From Olleya marilimosa CAM030 (GTDB taxonomy: Bacteria > Bacteroidota > Bacteroidia > Flavobacteriales > Flavobacteriaceae): DNA of 64,000 bases. The translations under genes were made by a program, and so were the position numbers. The first letter of the stretch is position 1. Each line of letters begins with the position of its first letter. Below are positions 36,030 to 43,462 of the stretch, in pieces. The notes beneath the pieces were generated by a model. The model saw only the letters and a program-made list of their open reading frames with translations, was not told the origin of the DNA and made no database searches. The stretch is from the NCBI RefSeq assembly GCF_000518485.1, contig NZ_JADR01000001.1, positions 372,001 through 436,000 on the forward strand, written 5' to 3'.

Positions 36030-36923
36030 ATGGCAGTTATAGATTATTATAAAACGTTGGGTATTTCCAAAACTGCGTCAGATAAGGACATAAAGAAAGC
36101 CTACAGAAAATTAGCCCGAAAATATCATCCAGATTTAAACCCAAACGATAAGGAAGCTGAAAAAAAGTTTAAAGAGATAAATGAAGCTAATGAGGTGTTG
36201 AGCAATCCAGAAAATCGTAAAAAATACGACCAATATGGAGAGCATTGGAAAAACTCTGAAGCCTACGAACAAGCAAAACAACAGCAACAACAGCAACAAC
36301 GTGCATATCAAGGTCAGGCAGGAAATTCTGGAGGTTACAGCGAGCAGGATTTTGAAGATATTTTTGGAAGTATGTTTGGTGGTCAAGCATCTGGAAGACA
36401 AAGAAGCACAAAATTTAGAGGTCAAGATTTTAACGCAGAGCTTCAGTTAGACCTTAAAGATGTTTACACAGAGCACAAACGTACACTTACTGTTAACAAT
36501 AAAAACATTAGAATTACCATTCCTGCAGGAGTAGAAAATGGACAAACCATAAAAATTAAAGGTCATGGTGGAAAAGGTGTAAATGGAGGACCAAATGGCG
36601 ATTTGTATATTCAGTTTTCTATTCAAAATCATTCCAAATTCAAAAGAGATAAAGACAACCTTTTCACTACTGTAGATTTAGATTTATACACTGCACTATT
36701 GGGAGGCGATTTAATGGTAGATACGTTTAATGGTAAAGTAAAATTAACCGTTAAACCAGAAACCCAAAACGGAACAAAAGTGAAGTTAAAAGGCAAAGGA
36801 TTTCCTAAGTATAAAAAAACAGATCAGTTTGGTGATTTATACATAACCTACCAAATAAAAACGCCAACAAAGCTTACAGATAAAGAGAAAGAATTATTTA
36901 CAGAACTTCAAAAACTTAGATAA
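36030..36923 (+). CDS. cbpA: DnaJ-family co-chaperone CbpA
   Basis: 297 residues, the CbpA length. J domain (1-70) with HPD at 33-35 (KYHPDLNP). Then a Q-rich and G-rich linker (about 86-120, EDIFGSMFG), and two C-terminal substrate-binding domains ([49 protein letters not shown]). It lacks the zinc-finger of DnaJ, hence the CbpA class. It stimulates DnaK ATPase. The next gene, cbpM, is its known modulator. Transcribed with the 66-residue gene under an FNR-like box. Confidence 0.94.
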   Translation: MAVIDYYKTLGISKTASDKDIKKAYRKLARKYHPDLNPNDKEAEKKFKEINEANEVLSNPENRKKYDQYGEHWKNSEAYEQAKQQQQQQQRAYQGQAGNSGGYSEQDFEDIFGSMFGGQASGRQRSTKFRGQDFNAELQLDLKDVYTEHKRTLTVNNKNIRITIPAGVENGQTIKIKGHGGKGVNGGPNGDLYIQFSIQNHSKFKRDKDNLFTTVDLDLYTALLGGDLMVDTFNGKVKLTVKPETQNGTKVKLKGKGFPKYKKTDQFGDLYITYQIKTPTKLTDKEKELFTELQKLR

Positions 36924-36925
36924 TT

Positions 36926-37222
36926 ATGGAAGTAACAGATTTAATTTCTATAACAACTTTTTGCACGCATTATAACGTGCCTACAACATTTATAAATGAT
37001 TTAAAAGATTATGAACTGATTGAAATTGTGGTTTCGGACAACGATAATTATATTAAAACAACACAAATTAGCGAGGTTGAAAAGCTCATGCGTTTACATT
37101 TTGATTTAAATATAAATTTAGAGGGTTTGGATGCAGTTTATAATTTATTACAACGTGTAGAAGACATGCAAAACCAAATAACATCGTTAAATAATAAATT
37201 AAGACTTTACGAAGATTTATAA
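36926..37222 (+). CDS. cbpM: Chaperone modulator CbpM
   Basis: 98 residues, MerR_2-like HTH fold. SITTFCTHYNVPTTFINDLKDYELIEIV and a C-terminal helix with heptads (VYNLLQRVEDMQNQITSLNNKLRLYEDL) match CbpM, which binds the J domain of CbpA and inhibits it. It starts 2 bases after cbpA, the classic cbpA-cbpM order. Confidence 0.85.
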   Translation: MEVTDLISITTFCTHYNVPTTFINDLKDYELIEIVVSDNDNYIKTTQISEVEKLMRLHFDLNINLEGLDAVYNLLQRVEDMQNQITSLNNKLRLYEDL

Positions 37223-37229
37223 TTAACTA

Positions 37230-38132
37230 ATGGACGCAATTCAGCAATGGTTTAAAGATTATCCACTACTTCAAAGTATATTAAAATACCTTGTAATTGT
37301 TGTGTTTGTACTATTATGTGTGCAATTTATTAGACGCTTTTTAAAAAAGAATATAGCCAATACATCAGTTAGATACAAGTCGCAAAAAGGCATCGAGTTA
37401 TTAGGTTATTTTCTGTTAGCTTTTGTTACTGTTTTATACTTTACAGGAAGCATTAAAGACTTTACGGTAACACTTGGTTTGTTGTCTGCTGGATTAGCGT
37501 TTACACTACAAGAGTTAATTTTAAGCATTGCAGGATCAGTGTACATTTTTGTTGTAAAAGTGTATGAGCCAGGAGACAGAATAGAAATTAACGGAATTAA
37601 AGGAGATGTCATTGATGTAGATAGTATTTACACCACAATGATGGAAATTGGGCAATGGGTAGAAAGTGATAATTATACAGGCCGAATTGTAAAACTAAGC
37701 AACGCATTTGTGTTTAAGGGTCCTGTTTACAACTACTCTAAAGATTTCCCATTTATTTGGGACGAGTTTAATTTGCCAATACGTTATGGCTCTGATATTG
37801 AGTTAGCAAAAGCCATAATTATAAAAGCAGCTACAACAACACTTACAGAATACACTAAAGCATCAAAAGATCAATGGAAAGATGTCGTTACAAAATACTA
37901 CATTGAAGATGCAATGGTAGTGCCTACATTGGCAACTACACTAACAGATAATTGGGTTAAATTTAATTTAAGATACATTGTAGATTACAAAAAACGAAGA
38001 GTAACCAAGCACGTATTAAACGATTTAATTAGAAAAGAAATTGAAGCTACAAACGGAAAAGTTGTTTTGGCGTCTCAGACTATTGAATTAATTAAAATTC
38101 CTGATTTAAAAGTTAATGTAAATGAATCCTAA
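37230..38132 (+). CDS. MscS-family mechanosensitive ion channel
   Basis: 300 residues. Two N-terminal TM helices (about 15-35, 53-72), and the pore-lining TM3 region LSAGLAFTLQELILSIAGSVYIF (about 85-107), then the MscS beta domain (VYEPGDRIEINGIKGDVIDVDSIYTTMMEIG) and the C-terminal alpha/beta part. Opens under membrane tension to release solutes. It starts 7 bases after cbpM, so it belongs to the same operon, an unusual link between chaperones and turgor. Confidence 0.88.
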   Translation: MDAIQQWFKDYPLLQSILKYLVIVVFVLLCVQFIRRFLKKNIANTSVRYKSQKGIELLGYFLLAFVTVLYFTGSIKDFTVTLGLLSAGLAFTLQELILSIAGSVYIFVVKVYEPGDRIEINGIKGDVIDVDSIYTTMMEIGQWVESDNYTGRIVKLSNAFVFKGPVYNYSKDFPFIWDEFNLPIRYGSDIELAKAIIIKAATTTLTEYTKASKDQWKDVVTKYYIEDAMVVPTLATTLTDNWVKFNLRYIVDYKKRRVTKHVLNDLIRKEIEATNGKVVLASQTIELIKIPDLKVNVNES

Positions 38133-38158
38133 AGGCATTCGTTTTAAAACAGTTAGAC

Positions 38159-38201
38159 TGATATTTATCATTTAATTTTTAGGAAAGTATTACTACATTT
38201 A
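38159..38201 (+). promoter_or_regulatory. FNR-like box (TGAT-ATTT-ATCA) and -7 TACATTTA
   Basis: Box 38159-38170 (centre 38164.5), -7 at 38194-38201, 29.5 bp apart. Leader of about 24 bases to the PepSY-like gene at 38231. Confidence 0.7.
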
Positions 38202-38230
38202 TTATAATATTAATTTTAAATGTTAGTAAG

Positions 38231-38734
38231 ATGAAAAAAGTAATAATTGGTTTATTTATTTTTGGTTTAACCTTCCAAATGTATGCACAAGATCCAGATC
38301 CTATTAAATTAGACGAAGTAATATTGGTGCATAACTACAAATATCTTAGTAGTACAGACGCAACAGATATGCCTATTGAAGCAGATCAATTGCAAATAAG
38401 AGTAGCTAATTTTGATATTAAAACATTAGATGTTTATGCAGACGAATATGAATTTTATGATGTATATTTTATAATACCAGATGGAAAAATACTTGCTACT
38501 TATGATAGTAATGGAAAAATATTACGAACAGCTGAGAAATATAAAGATGTAGATTTGCCAATGCCAATATTAAAATCTGTATTAAAAAGATTTCCAAATT
38601 GGGACATAACAAAAGATGTGTATTTAGTTAAATATACAGAAGGAGAAGAAGCTAAGAAAAAATACAAAATCACTTTAACAAATGGTGATCAACGTATAAA
38701 AGTTAAATTAGACGCAGAAGGTAATTTTCTATAA
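38231..38734 (+). CDS. Secreted PepSY-like protein
   Basis: 167 residues. Signal peptide ends at QMYAQ (residue 20). The remainder has the pattern seen in BLIP/PepSY-like Bacteroidota proteins: YFIIPDGKILATYDSNGKILRTAEKYKDVDLPMPILKSVLKRFPNWDITKDVYLV, then YKITLTNGDQRIKVKLDAEGNFL. Such domains are thought to inhibit peptidases or bind extracytoplasmic ligands. The own promoter carries an FNR-like box; the next gene (38784) has no separate promoter that I can see. Confidence 0.7.
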   Translation: MKKVIIGLFIFGLTFQMYAQDPDPIKLDEVILVHNYKYLSSTDATDMPIEADQLQIRVANFDIKTLDVYADEYEFYDVYFIIPDGKILATYDSNGKILRTAEKYKDVDLPMPILKSVLKRFPNWDITKDVYLVKYTEGEEAKKKYKITLTNGDQRIKVKLDAEGNFL

Positions 38735-38783
38735 TATTTTTAACTTAATTTAATAAAATTCACAGCAAATAAATAAAATAGAT

Positions 38784-39248
38784 ATGTTTAAAAATTTAGA
38801 AGAAAAAGAAATCGAATATATTTTAGAGAACAATTATATTGGACAATTGGGTTACATTTTTAACAATACACCTTATGTTGTGCCTATTACTTATTTTTTT
38901 GATAAAGAAAGTAACGCAATAATATGTTATTCTGGAGATGGTCATAAAATGAATGCGATGCGTAAAAACCCAAAAGTTTCATTGCAAATATCAGATGTTA
39001 ATACTGTTACTAATTGGAAATCTGTATTAGTACATGGTAATTTTGAACAGCATTTTGGTAGTGATGCTAAAGCGTACTTGCACAAGTTTTCTTTAGGTAT
39101 TAAAGATATTATTTTAGAGAAAGAACACAGTAAAGCTAACTTTATAAGTGACTTTTCAAGTAAGATTTATAAGGATGATATTCCGGCTGTATTTTTAATT
39201 AATATAGAAGCTATAACAGGTAAAAAGCGTTTAGATTTTAAAGCCTAA
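38784..39248 (+). CDS. Pyridoxamine 5'-phosphate oxidase-like flavin-binding protein
   Basis: 154 residues. The FMN-binding split barrel signature is seen: LEENNYIGQLGYIFNNTPYVVPITYFFD-like start, VICYSGDGHKMNAMRKNPKVSLQISD, and WKSVLVHGNFEQHF. This is the nitroimidazole-resistance/PNPOx-like clan, binding FMN, F420 or haem. The reaction is unknown. It lies 49 bases behind the PepSY-like gene and is probably in its transcript, so also under the FNR-like box. Confidence 0.82.
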   Translation: MFKNLEEKEIEYILENNYIGQLGYIFNNTPYVVPITYFFDKESNAIICYSGDGHKMNAMRKNPKVSLQISDVNTVTNWKSVLVHGNFEQHFGSDAKAYLHKFSLGIKDIILEKEHSKANFISDFSSKIYKDDIPAVFLINIEAITGKKRLDFKA

Positions 39249-39274
39249 TACTTATAAGTTTACAAATTAAACAT

Positions 39275-39304
39275 AAAAAAAAGAGCTATTAACTAGCTCT
39301 TTTT
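39275..39304. terminator. Terminator between the PNPOx-like and sigma-like genes
   Basis: Arms AAAGAGCTA / TAGCTCTTT with A and T runs on the two sides, between convergent genes. Confidence 0.85.
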
Positions 39305-39322
39305 AGTTCTTTTCTAAATAGT

Positions 39323-40093
39323 TTAACTATATAAATATCTATTAAATAAACTGACCTGTAAAGCCTGTTTGGCATTGTTTAGTAACGTTTTAACTTCGTT
39401 TATTTTAGATTTTCTAATTAAAGCGATTTCTTCTAAGGATAAATGTTCATTAGTAAACAATTCAAAAACTTGACGCATGGCATGAGGCAAATTTCTTATA
39501 ACTAAAGCTGTATGATTTTTTAAAACATCTTGCTTTAAGTGGTTATCTATTTTTTCAATAAAATCAGCTTCGTTTTCTTCAATAAAAATAGGTTTTAGTT
39601 CATAATCGTTATGATTGTATGAACTGTCATTTAATTCTTCAATTAATAGTAAATCTCCATCTGCATCTTTAGTATATTTTTCTTCCATAGCATCCCATTC
39701 AGGTTTAGAATAAGTGTCAATATTTTTAAAAAATAACTCATTAAATTCTTCTTCAACTTGAATATCTTTCATTATTTCATCAACTTTTAAGTATAACCAA
39801 GCGTAGAAGTCTTTTTCCTGTTTCACCTCTTCAATATGATCATAAATTTCAATAAAAAGCTGATCAATAATATCGTCACCTTTATATTTTCCTTTAGAAA
39901 AATGTCCTTGGCTAATGTAAACATTTAGTTGCCTATTAATATAATTCCTTAAAATTGGTAAAATTTTTAAAACAAGATTATTAAAAGTCTCTTTATCTCT
40001 ATTCTTTTTAAACTGAAGAAGACTAGCGTGAGATTGTTGTACAAATAAGCGAAATTCTTTTTTGTTTTGATAGTATTTAATATCTGTATTCAT
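39323..40093 (-). CDS. Sigma-70-family protein with long acidic insert
   Basis: 256 residues. Residues 40-115 resemble sigma region 2 (ILRNYINRQLNVY, KGDDIIDQLFIEIYDHIEEV, DFYAWLYLKVDEIM). Residues 195-245 fit region 4 (IRNLPHAMRQVFELFTNEHLSLEEIALIRKSKINEVKTLLNNAKQAL). Between them is an acidic insert of about 75 residues (EEEFNELFF...FIEENEAD), longer than in ordinary ECF factors and without anti-sigma partner nearby. The promoter has an FNR-like box, so it could act below the REC-CRP regulator as a second-level regulator. Weak sequence similarity; call is moderate. Confidence 0.7.
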   Translation of the reverse strand: MNTDIKYYQNKKEFRLFVQQSHASLLQFKKNRDKETFNNLVLKILPILRNYINRQLNVYISQGHFSKGKYKGDDIIDQLFIEIYDHIEEVKQEKDFYAWLYLKVDEIMKDIQVEEEFNELFFKNIDTYSKPEWDAMEEKYTKDADGDLLLIEELNDSSYNHNDYELKPIFIEENEADFIEKIDNHLKQDVLKNHTALVIRNLPHAMRQVFELFTNEHLSLEEIALIRKSKINEVKTLLNNAKQALQVSLFNRYLYS

Positions 40094-40109
40094 AGTTATG
40101 TGTTTGAAA

Positions 40110-40152
40110 TAAAATTACTTAAAAAATATATTGTAAAGTATGATATTAATCA
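40110..40152 (-). promoter_or_regulatory. FNR-like box (TGAT-N4-ATCA) and -7 TAATTTTA for the sigma-like gene
   Basis: Box 40141-40152 (centre 40146.5). On the minus strand the -7 TAATTTTA covers 40117-40110, 29.5 bp away. The plus-strand side (40176) shows no -7, so the box points to the sigma-like gene and not to the sugar transporter. Confidence 0.7.
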
Positions 40153-40286
40153 CCTTACAAAATCCAATAAGAAGACTTCTATAATCCAATACTTACATTT
40201 TAAAATAACTACCTATACAAAAACCAAACATCTTGTATTTATTATCATTTTAATAGTATATTTATTGGCTAACAAAAATTATTTAA

Positions 40287-41663
40287 ATGAAAAAAGGTGT
40301 TTTTTTACTTCTAATAGCAGCTGTATCTGCATTAGGAGGTTTACTATTTGGTTATGATACAGGTGTTATTAATGGTGCACAATTTTATCTTACAGAACAT
40401 TTTAAATTAAGTGATGCTTTAAAAGGATGGGTTGTAGGTAGCGCACTTTTAGGTTGTTTTGTTGGAGCAATTGTAGCAGGACCTTTAAGTATAAAAATAG
40501 GTAGAAAATGGTCATTAATTATTTCGGCAATATTATTTACATTATCTGCTTATGGTTCTGGTCTACCAGAGATGTTTCCACAATCGGTAAGTATGTTAGT
40601 GTTTTTTAGAATTTTAGGAGGTTTAGGTATTGGAGTGGCATCAATGAATGCACCAATGTATATAGCAGAGATAGCACCTTCAAACATCAGAGGACGTATG
40701 GTTACATATTACCAATTAGCCATAGTAATTGGTTTTTTTGTTGTGTTTTTAGCTACCTATTATATTGGAAATAATTTAACAGTAGCAGAAAACATAGAAT
40801 TTGGATGGCGTCGTATGTTTTGGTCAGAGTTAATACCAAGTGGATTATTTTTAATATTGTTATTCTTTGTGCCTAAAAGTCCAAGATGGTTAGCTTTAAA
40901 AGGTAAAGATAAAGAGGCATTAACAGTTTTAGAACAAATAAATGATACGCAATTAGCGTCTAAGGAGATGCTACAAATTAAAAACTCTTTAAACCAAAAT
41001 AACGACGGAATTAAGGTTAGTTATTTTTCTAAAGCTATATTAATAATCATTGCAATAGGGACAGTGTTGTCAATGTTACAACAATTTACAGGTATTAATG
41101 CTGTGTTATATTATGGTGCGGATATCTTTGAAAAAGCACTAGGTTTTGGAAAAGAAGATGTATTAGCACAACAAATATTATTAGCATTTGTAAATCTAGT
41201 ATTTACATTTGTTGCGATGTTTACAGTAGATAAATTTGGTAGAAAACCTTTGCTTTATATAGGATCTGTAGGTATGATTATTGGATTTTTATTATTAGGT
41301 GTTACATTACAACAAGAAAATGTTGGAATGTTATCTTTAATAGGAGTTTTAATTTTTATTGCATCTTTTGCATTATCAATGGGACCAGTAGTATGGGTTT
41401 TGTTGTCAGAAATGTTTCCAAATAAAATACGTAGTGTAGCTATGTCAGTAGCTGTTGCTGCGCAATGGGCTGCAAACTATGTGGTGTCTCAATCGTTTCC
41501 AATGGTTATGGGAAGCGAAACAAATAATAGTGCACCATGGAATGGTTCTTTACCTTATTTTATTTTTATAGCATTTATATTAATTATAGTATTTGTAACC
41601 TATAAGTTTATACCAGAAACAAAGGGTAAAACATTAGAGGAAATTGAAGGATTTTGGGAATAA
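40287..41663 (+). CDS. Sugar porter MFS transporter (XylE/AraE-like proton symporter)
   Basis: 458 residues with 12 TM helices. MFS sugar-porter signatures: LGGLLFGYDTGVINGA (TM1), GRKWSLI (loop 2-3), RILGGLGIGVASMNAPMYIAEIAPSNIRGRMV, FVPKSPRWL, TGINAVLYYG (TM7), DKFGRKPLL, and PETKGKTLEEIE at the C-terminus. It imports a hexose or pentose with H+. Monocistronic with a strong terminator; no FNR-like box on its side. Confidence 0.94.
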   Translation: MKKGVFLLLIAAVSALGGLLFGYDTGVINGAQFYLTEHFKLSDALKGWVVGSALLGCFVGAIVAGPLSIKIGRKWSLIISAILFTLSAYGSGLPEMFPQSVSMLVFFRILGGLGIGVASMNAPMYIAEIAPSNIRGRMVTYYQLAIVIGFFVVFLATYYIGNNLTVAENIEFGWRRMFWSELIPSGLFLILLFFVPKSPRWLALKGKDKEALTVLEQINDTQLASKEMLQIKNSLNQNNDGIKVSYFSKAILIIIAIGTVLSMLQQFTGINAVLYYGADIFEKALGFGKEDVLAQQILLAFVNLVFTFVAMFTVDKFGRKPLLYIGSVGMIIGFLLLGVTLQQENVGMLSLIGVLIFIASFALSMGPVVWVLLSEMFPNKIRSVAMSVAVAAQWAANYVVSQSFPMVMGSETNNSAPWNGSLPYFIFIAFILIIVFVTYKFIPETKGKTLEEIEGFWE

Positions 41664-41679
41664 AGCCCAAGCTAGTATT

Positions 41680-41717
41680 AAAAAAAAAAGCCATAACAAT
41701 TGTTATGGCTTTTTTTT
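41680..41717 (+). terminator. Terminator of the sugar transporter
   Basis: Arms AAAGCCATAACA / TGTTATGGCTTT with long A and T runs, 17 bases after the stop. Confidence 0.85.
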
Positions 41718-41865
41718 ATGCAAACTAATTAGACTGCAAAAGCGGTGTTATATAATATTATAAGGCCGATTATAATTACCTAAAAATAACTTTTAGTTTT
41801 AATAGCATTAATTAGAACATGCCTTTAATTTAGAATAGGTAAAATTAATGTCAGAATTATTAAAT

Positions 41866-41896
41866 AAAAAAGCCTTACATAAAATGTAAGGCTTTT
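41866..41896 (-). terminator. Terminator of tRNA-Ser
   Basis: Arms AAAAGCCTTACAT / ATGTAAGGCTTTT directly after the 3' end of the tRNA on the minus strand, followed by T residues. Between 41717 and 41866 I see no gene. Confidence 0.8.
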
Positions 41897-41897
41897 G

Positions 41898-41982
41898 CGG
41901 AGAATGAGGGATTCGAACCCCCGGAGGTGTGACCCTCAACAGTTTTCAAGACTGCCGCATTCGACCACTCTGCCAATTCTCC
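41898..41982 (-). tRNA. tRNA-Ser (anticodon TGA)
   Basis: 85 nt with a long variable arm. The minus strand begins GGAGAATTGGCAGAGTGGTC and ends with GGTTCGAATCCC and the acceptor ATTCTCC plus G. The anticodon loop CTTGAAA gives TGA (reads UCA, UCN family). CCA is not encoded. Confidence 0.95.
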
Positions 41983-42018
41983 TTGAGTGTCTCATTGGAT
42001 ATTCTCCAATTGCGAGTG

Positions 42019-42050
42019 CAAATATAGATATGATTTTAGTTTATTTCAAA
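42019..42050 (-). promoter_or_regulatory. Promoter of tRNA-Ser
   Basis: Minus strand TTTG (42050-42047), 20-base spacer, TATATTTG (42026-42019), a near-perfect match; about 30 bases of leader before the tRNA. Confidence 0.8.
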
Positions 42051-42188
42051 TAAAAAATGCATTATTTTTTAAAAACTTGTTTTTCAATATGATACAAAGT
42101 GATATTATCCGTGATTATTTACAAATCAATGGTGAATTATGTTTTTTTGATGCTTCATTAGCTTTATTTTTGCCTAAAAAAGGAAAAT

Positions 42189-42821
42189 ATGAATATAATT
42201 GAACAACTTAATTGGAGATACGCCACAAAAAGTTTTGATTCAGAAAAAATAATTGGAGAAGATGATATAAATACTTTACTGGAAGCGTTTAATTTAACAG
42301 CAACGTCTTACGGTCTACAACCAATTAAATTAATAGTTATAAAAGACAAAGCTTTACAAGAGCAATTAGTTCCATTATCTTTTAACCAAAAACAAGTTAT
42401 GGAAGCATCTCATTTATTTGTATTTTGTATTGATTCAAAAATGGATACGCCTTTTATTTTAGATTATTTTAATAGGGTTAAGGATATTAGAAATACGCCT
42501 AATGAGATTTTAGATCCTTTTAAAACGTTTTTAGTTGAAGATTTTGGTTCAAAAACACAGATTGATAAAGAAAACTGGGCAGCAAAACAAGCTTATTTAG
42601 CGATGGGTAATTTAATGACGGTTTGTGCATTGCTAAATATAGATGCATGTCCAATGGAAGGTTTTTCTCCAAAAGACTATGATGCTATTCTAAATTTAGA
42701 AAAATTAAAATTAAAATCCGTACTTATAATGCCTATAGGCTACAGAGCTAAAGATGATTTTATGTCAAAACTTAAAAAAGTAAGAAAGCCAATAAATGAA
42801 AGCGTAATTATTTGGAAATAG
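42189..42821 (+). CDS. NAD(P)H-dependent nitroreductase
   Basis: 210 residues, FMN-containing nitroreductase fold. Signatures: the N-terminal LNWRYATKSFD (FMN phosphate site, WRYATK), NLTATSYGLQPIKLIVI, and near the C-terminus LMPIGYRAKDD. The typical homodimer reduces nitro groups or quinones and works as oxidative stress enzyme or dihydropteridine reductase-like protein. A -7 TATTTTTG lies 17 bases before the start (42165-42172), giving a very short leader. Confidence 0.9.
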   Translation: MNIIEQLNWRYATKSFDSEKIIGEDDINTLLEAFNLTATSYGLQPIKLIVIKDKALQEQLVPLSFNQKQVMEASHLFVFCIDSKMDTPFILDYFNRVKDIRNTPNEILDPFKTFLVEDFGSKTQIDKENWAAKQAYLAMGNLMTVCALLNIDACPMEGFSPKDYDAILNLEKLKLKSVLIMPIGYRAKDDFMSKLKKVRKPINESVIIWK

Positions 42822-42839
42822 AATTTAGTGGCAAGATTA

Positions 42840-42868
42840 TTGTTATGTCATTAAAAAGAATATTTTTG
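42840..42868 (+). promoter_or_regulatory. Promoter of the exported thioredoxin gene
   Basis: TTG (42840-42842), 18-base spacer, TATTTTTG (42861-42868). Confidence 0.65.
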
Positions 42869-42888
42869 TAAAGCTTAACACTCTTAAT

Positions 42889-43356
42889 ATGAAAAATTTA
42901 TTGTATTTGTTTGTTTTATGTCTGTCATTAACTGTTTCTGCTCAAGAAGAAGACGAAGACATGTCTAACCTAAATTGGTTAACGGACTTAAATGAAGCCA
43001 AAAAGGAGGCTATTTCATCTAAAAAACCAATTTTGATTTACTTTACAGGTAGCGACTGGTGTGCACCTTGTAAAATGCTAAAAAAAGATTTTTTTAATAC
43101 AGAAGCTTTTGAAGAAAAGGCAGACTCCTTTGTATTAGTTATGGTTGACATGCCAAGACGTACAGATATTATCAGTAAAGAACAACAACAAAAAAATAAT
43201 ACGGTTGTAAGTAAATATAATACCAGTGGTGGTTATCCTAATTTGGTGGCTTTAAACGATCAATTAAATGTTATTGGAGAATTATCTGGTTATACCTTTT
43301 TACGTGAAACAGACAGACATTTTGCATTTATAGAATCTATTTTAGAAAATTATTAA
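42889..43356 (+). CDS. Exported thioredoxin-family protein
   Basis: 155 residues. Signal peptide ends at TVSAQ (residue 19), so it is periplasmic. The active site is GSDWCAPCKML with Cys58 and Cys61, in a thioredoxin_7-like fold (KPILIYFTGSDWCAPC). The GGYPNL segment supplies the cis-proline. It probably reduces or oxidises disulfides outside the cytoplasm. It has its own promoter and a terminator after it. Confidence 0.88.
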   Translation: MKNLLYLFVLCLSLTVSAQEEDEDMSNLNWLTDLNEAKKEAISSKKPILIYFTGSDWCAPCKMLKKDFFNTEAFEEKADSFVLVMVDMPRRTDIISKEQQQKNNTVVSKYNTSGGYPNLVALNDQLNVIGELSGYTFLRETDRHFAFIESILENY

Positions 43357-43385
43357 AAATATTAACTACACTTATAGTATATAAA

Positions 43386-43417
43386 GCGTCTAAATTAATT
43401 TTTAGACGTTTTTTTTA
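43386..43417 (+). terminator. Terminator of the exported thioredoxin gene
   Basis: Arms CGTCTAAA / TTTAGACG followed by a run of T. Confidence 0.8.
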
Positions 43418-43432
43418 TTGCTTAAATTCTGT

Positions 43433-43440
43433 TAGATTTG
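43433..43440 (+). promoter_or_regulatory. -7 element of the DegT aminotransferase gene
   Basis: TAGATTTG, 22 bases before the start codon; spacing to a -33 TTG is short. Confidence 0.45.
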
Positions 43441-43462
43441 AATATTAACCAATATTATACAG

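Noticed and set aside
36135-36425. Minus-strand reading frame rich in Leu/Val opposite cbpA
   Set aside because: It is the antisense of the Q-rich linker of CbpA and adjacent sequence; no start signal or family.
40176-40183. Plus-strand use of the 40141 box for the sugar transporter
   Set aside because: The sequence at the 29.5-bp distance is CTTCTATA, unlike TAnnTTTR; the box points to the sigma-like gene instead.
41718-41865. Possible gene between the transporter terminator and tRNA-Ser
   Set aside because: No frame of useful length, no promoter and no structured RNA feature was seen here.
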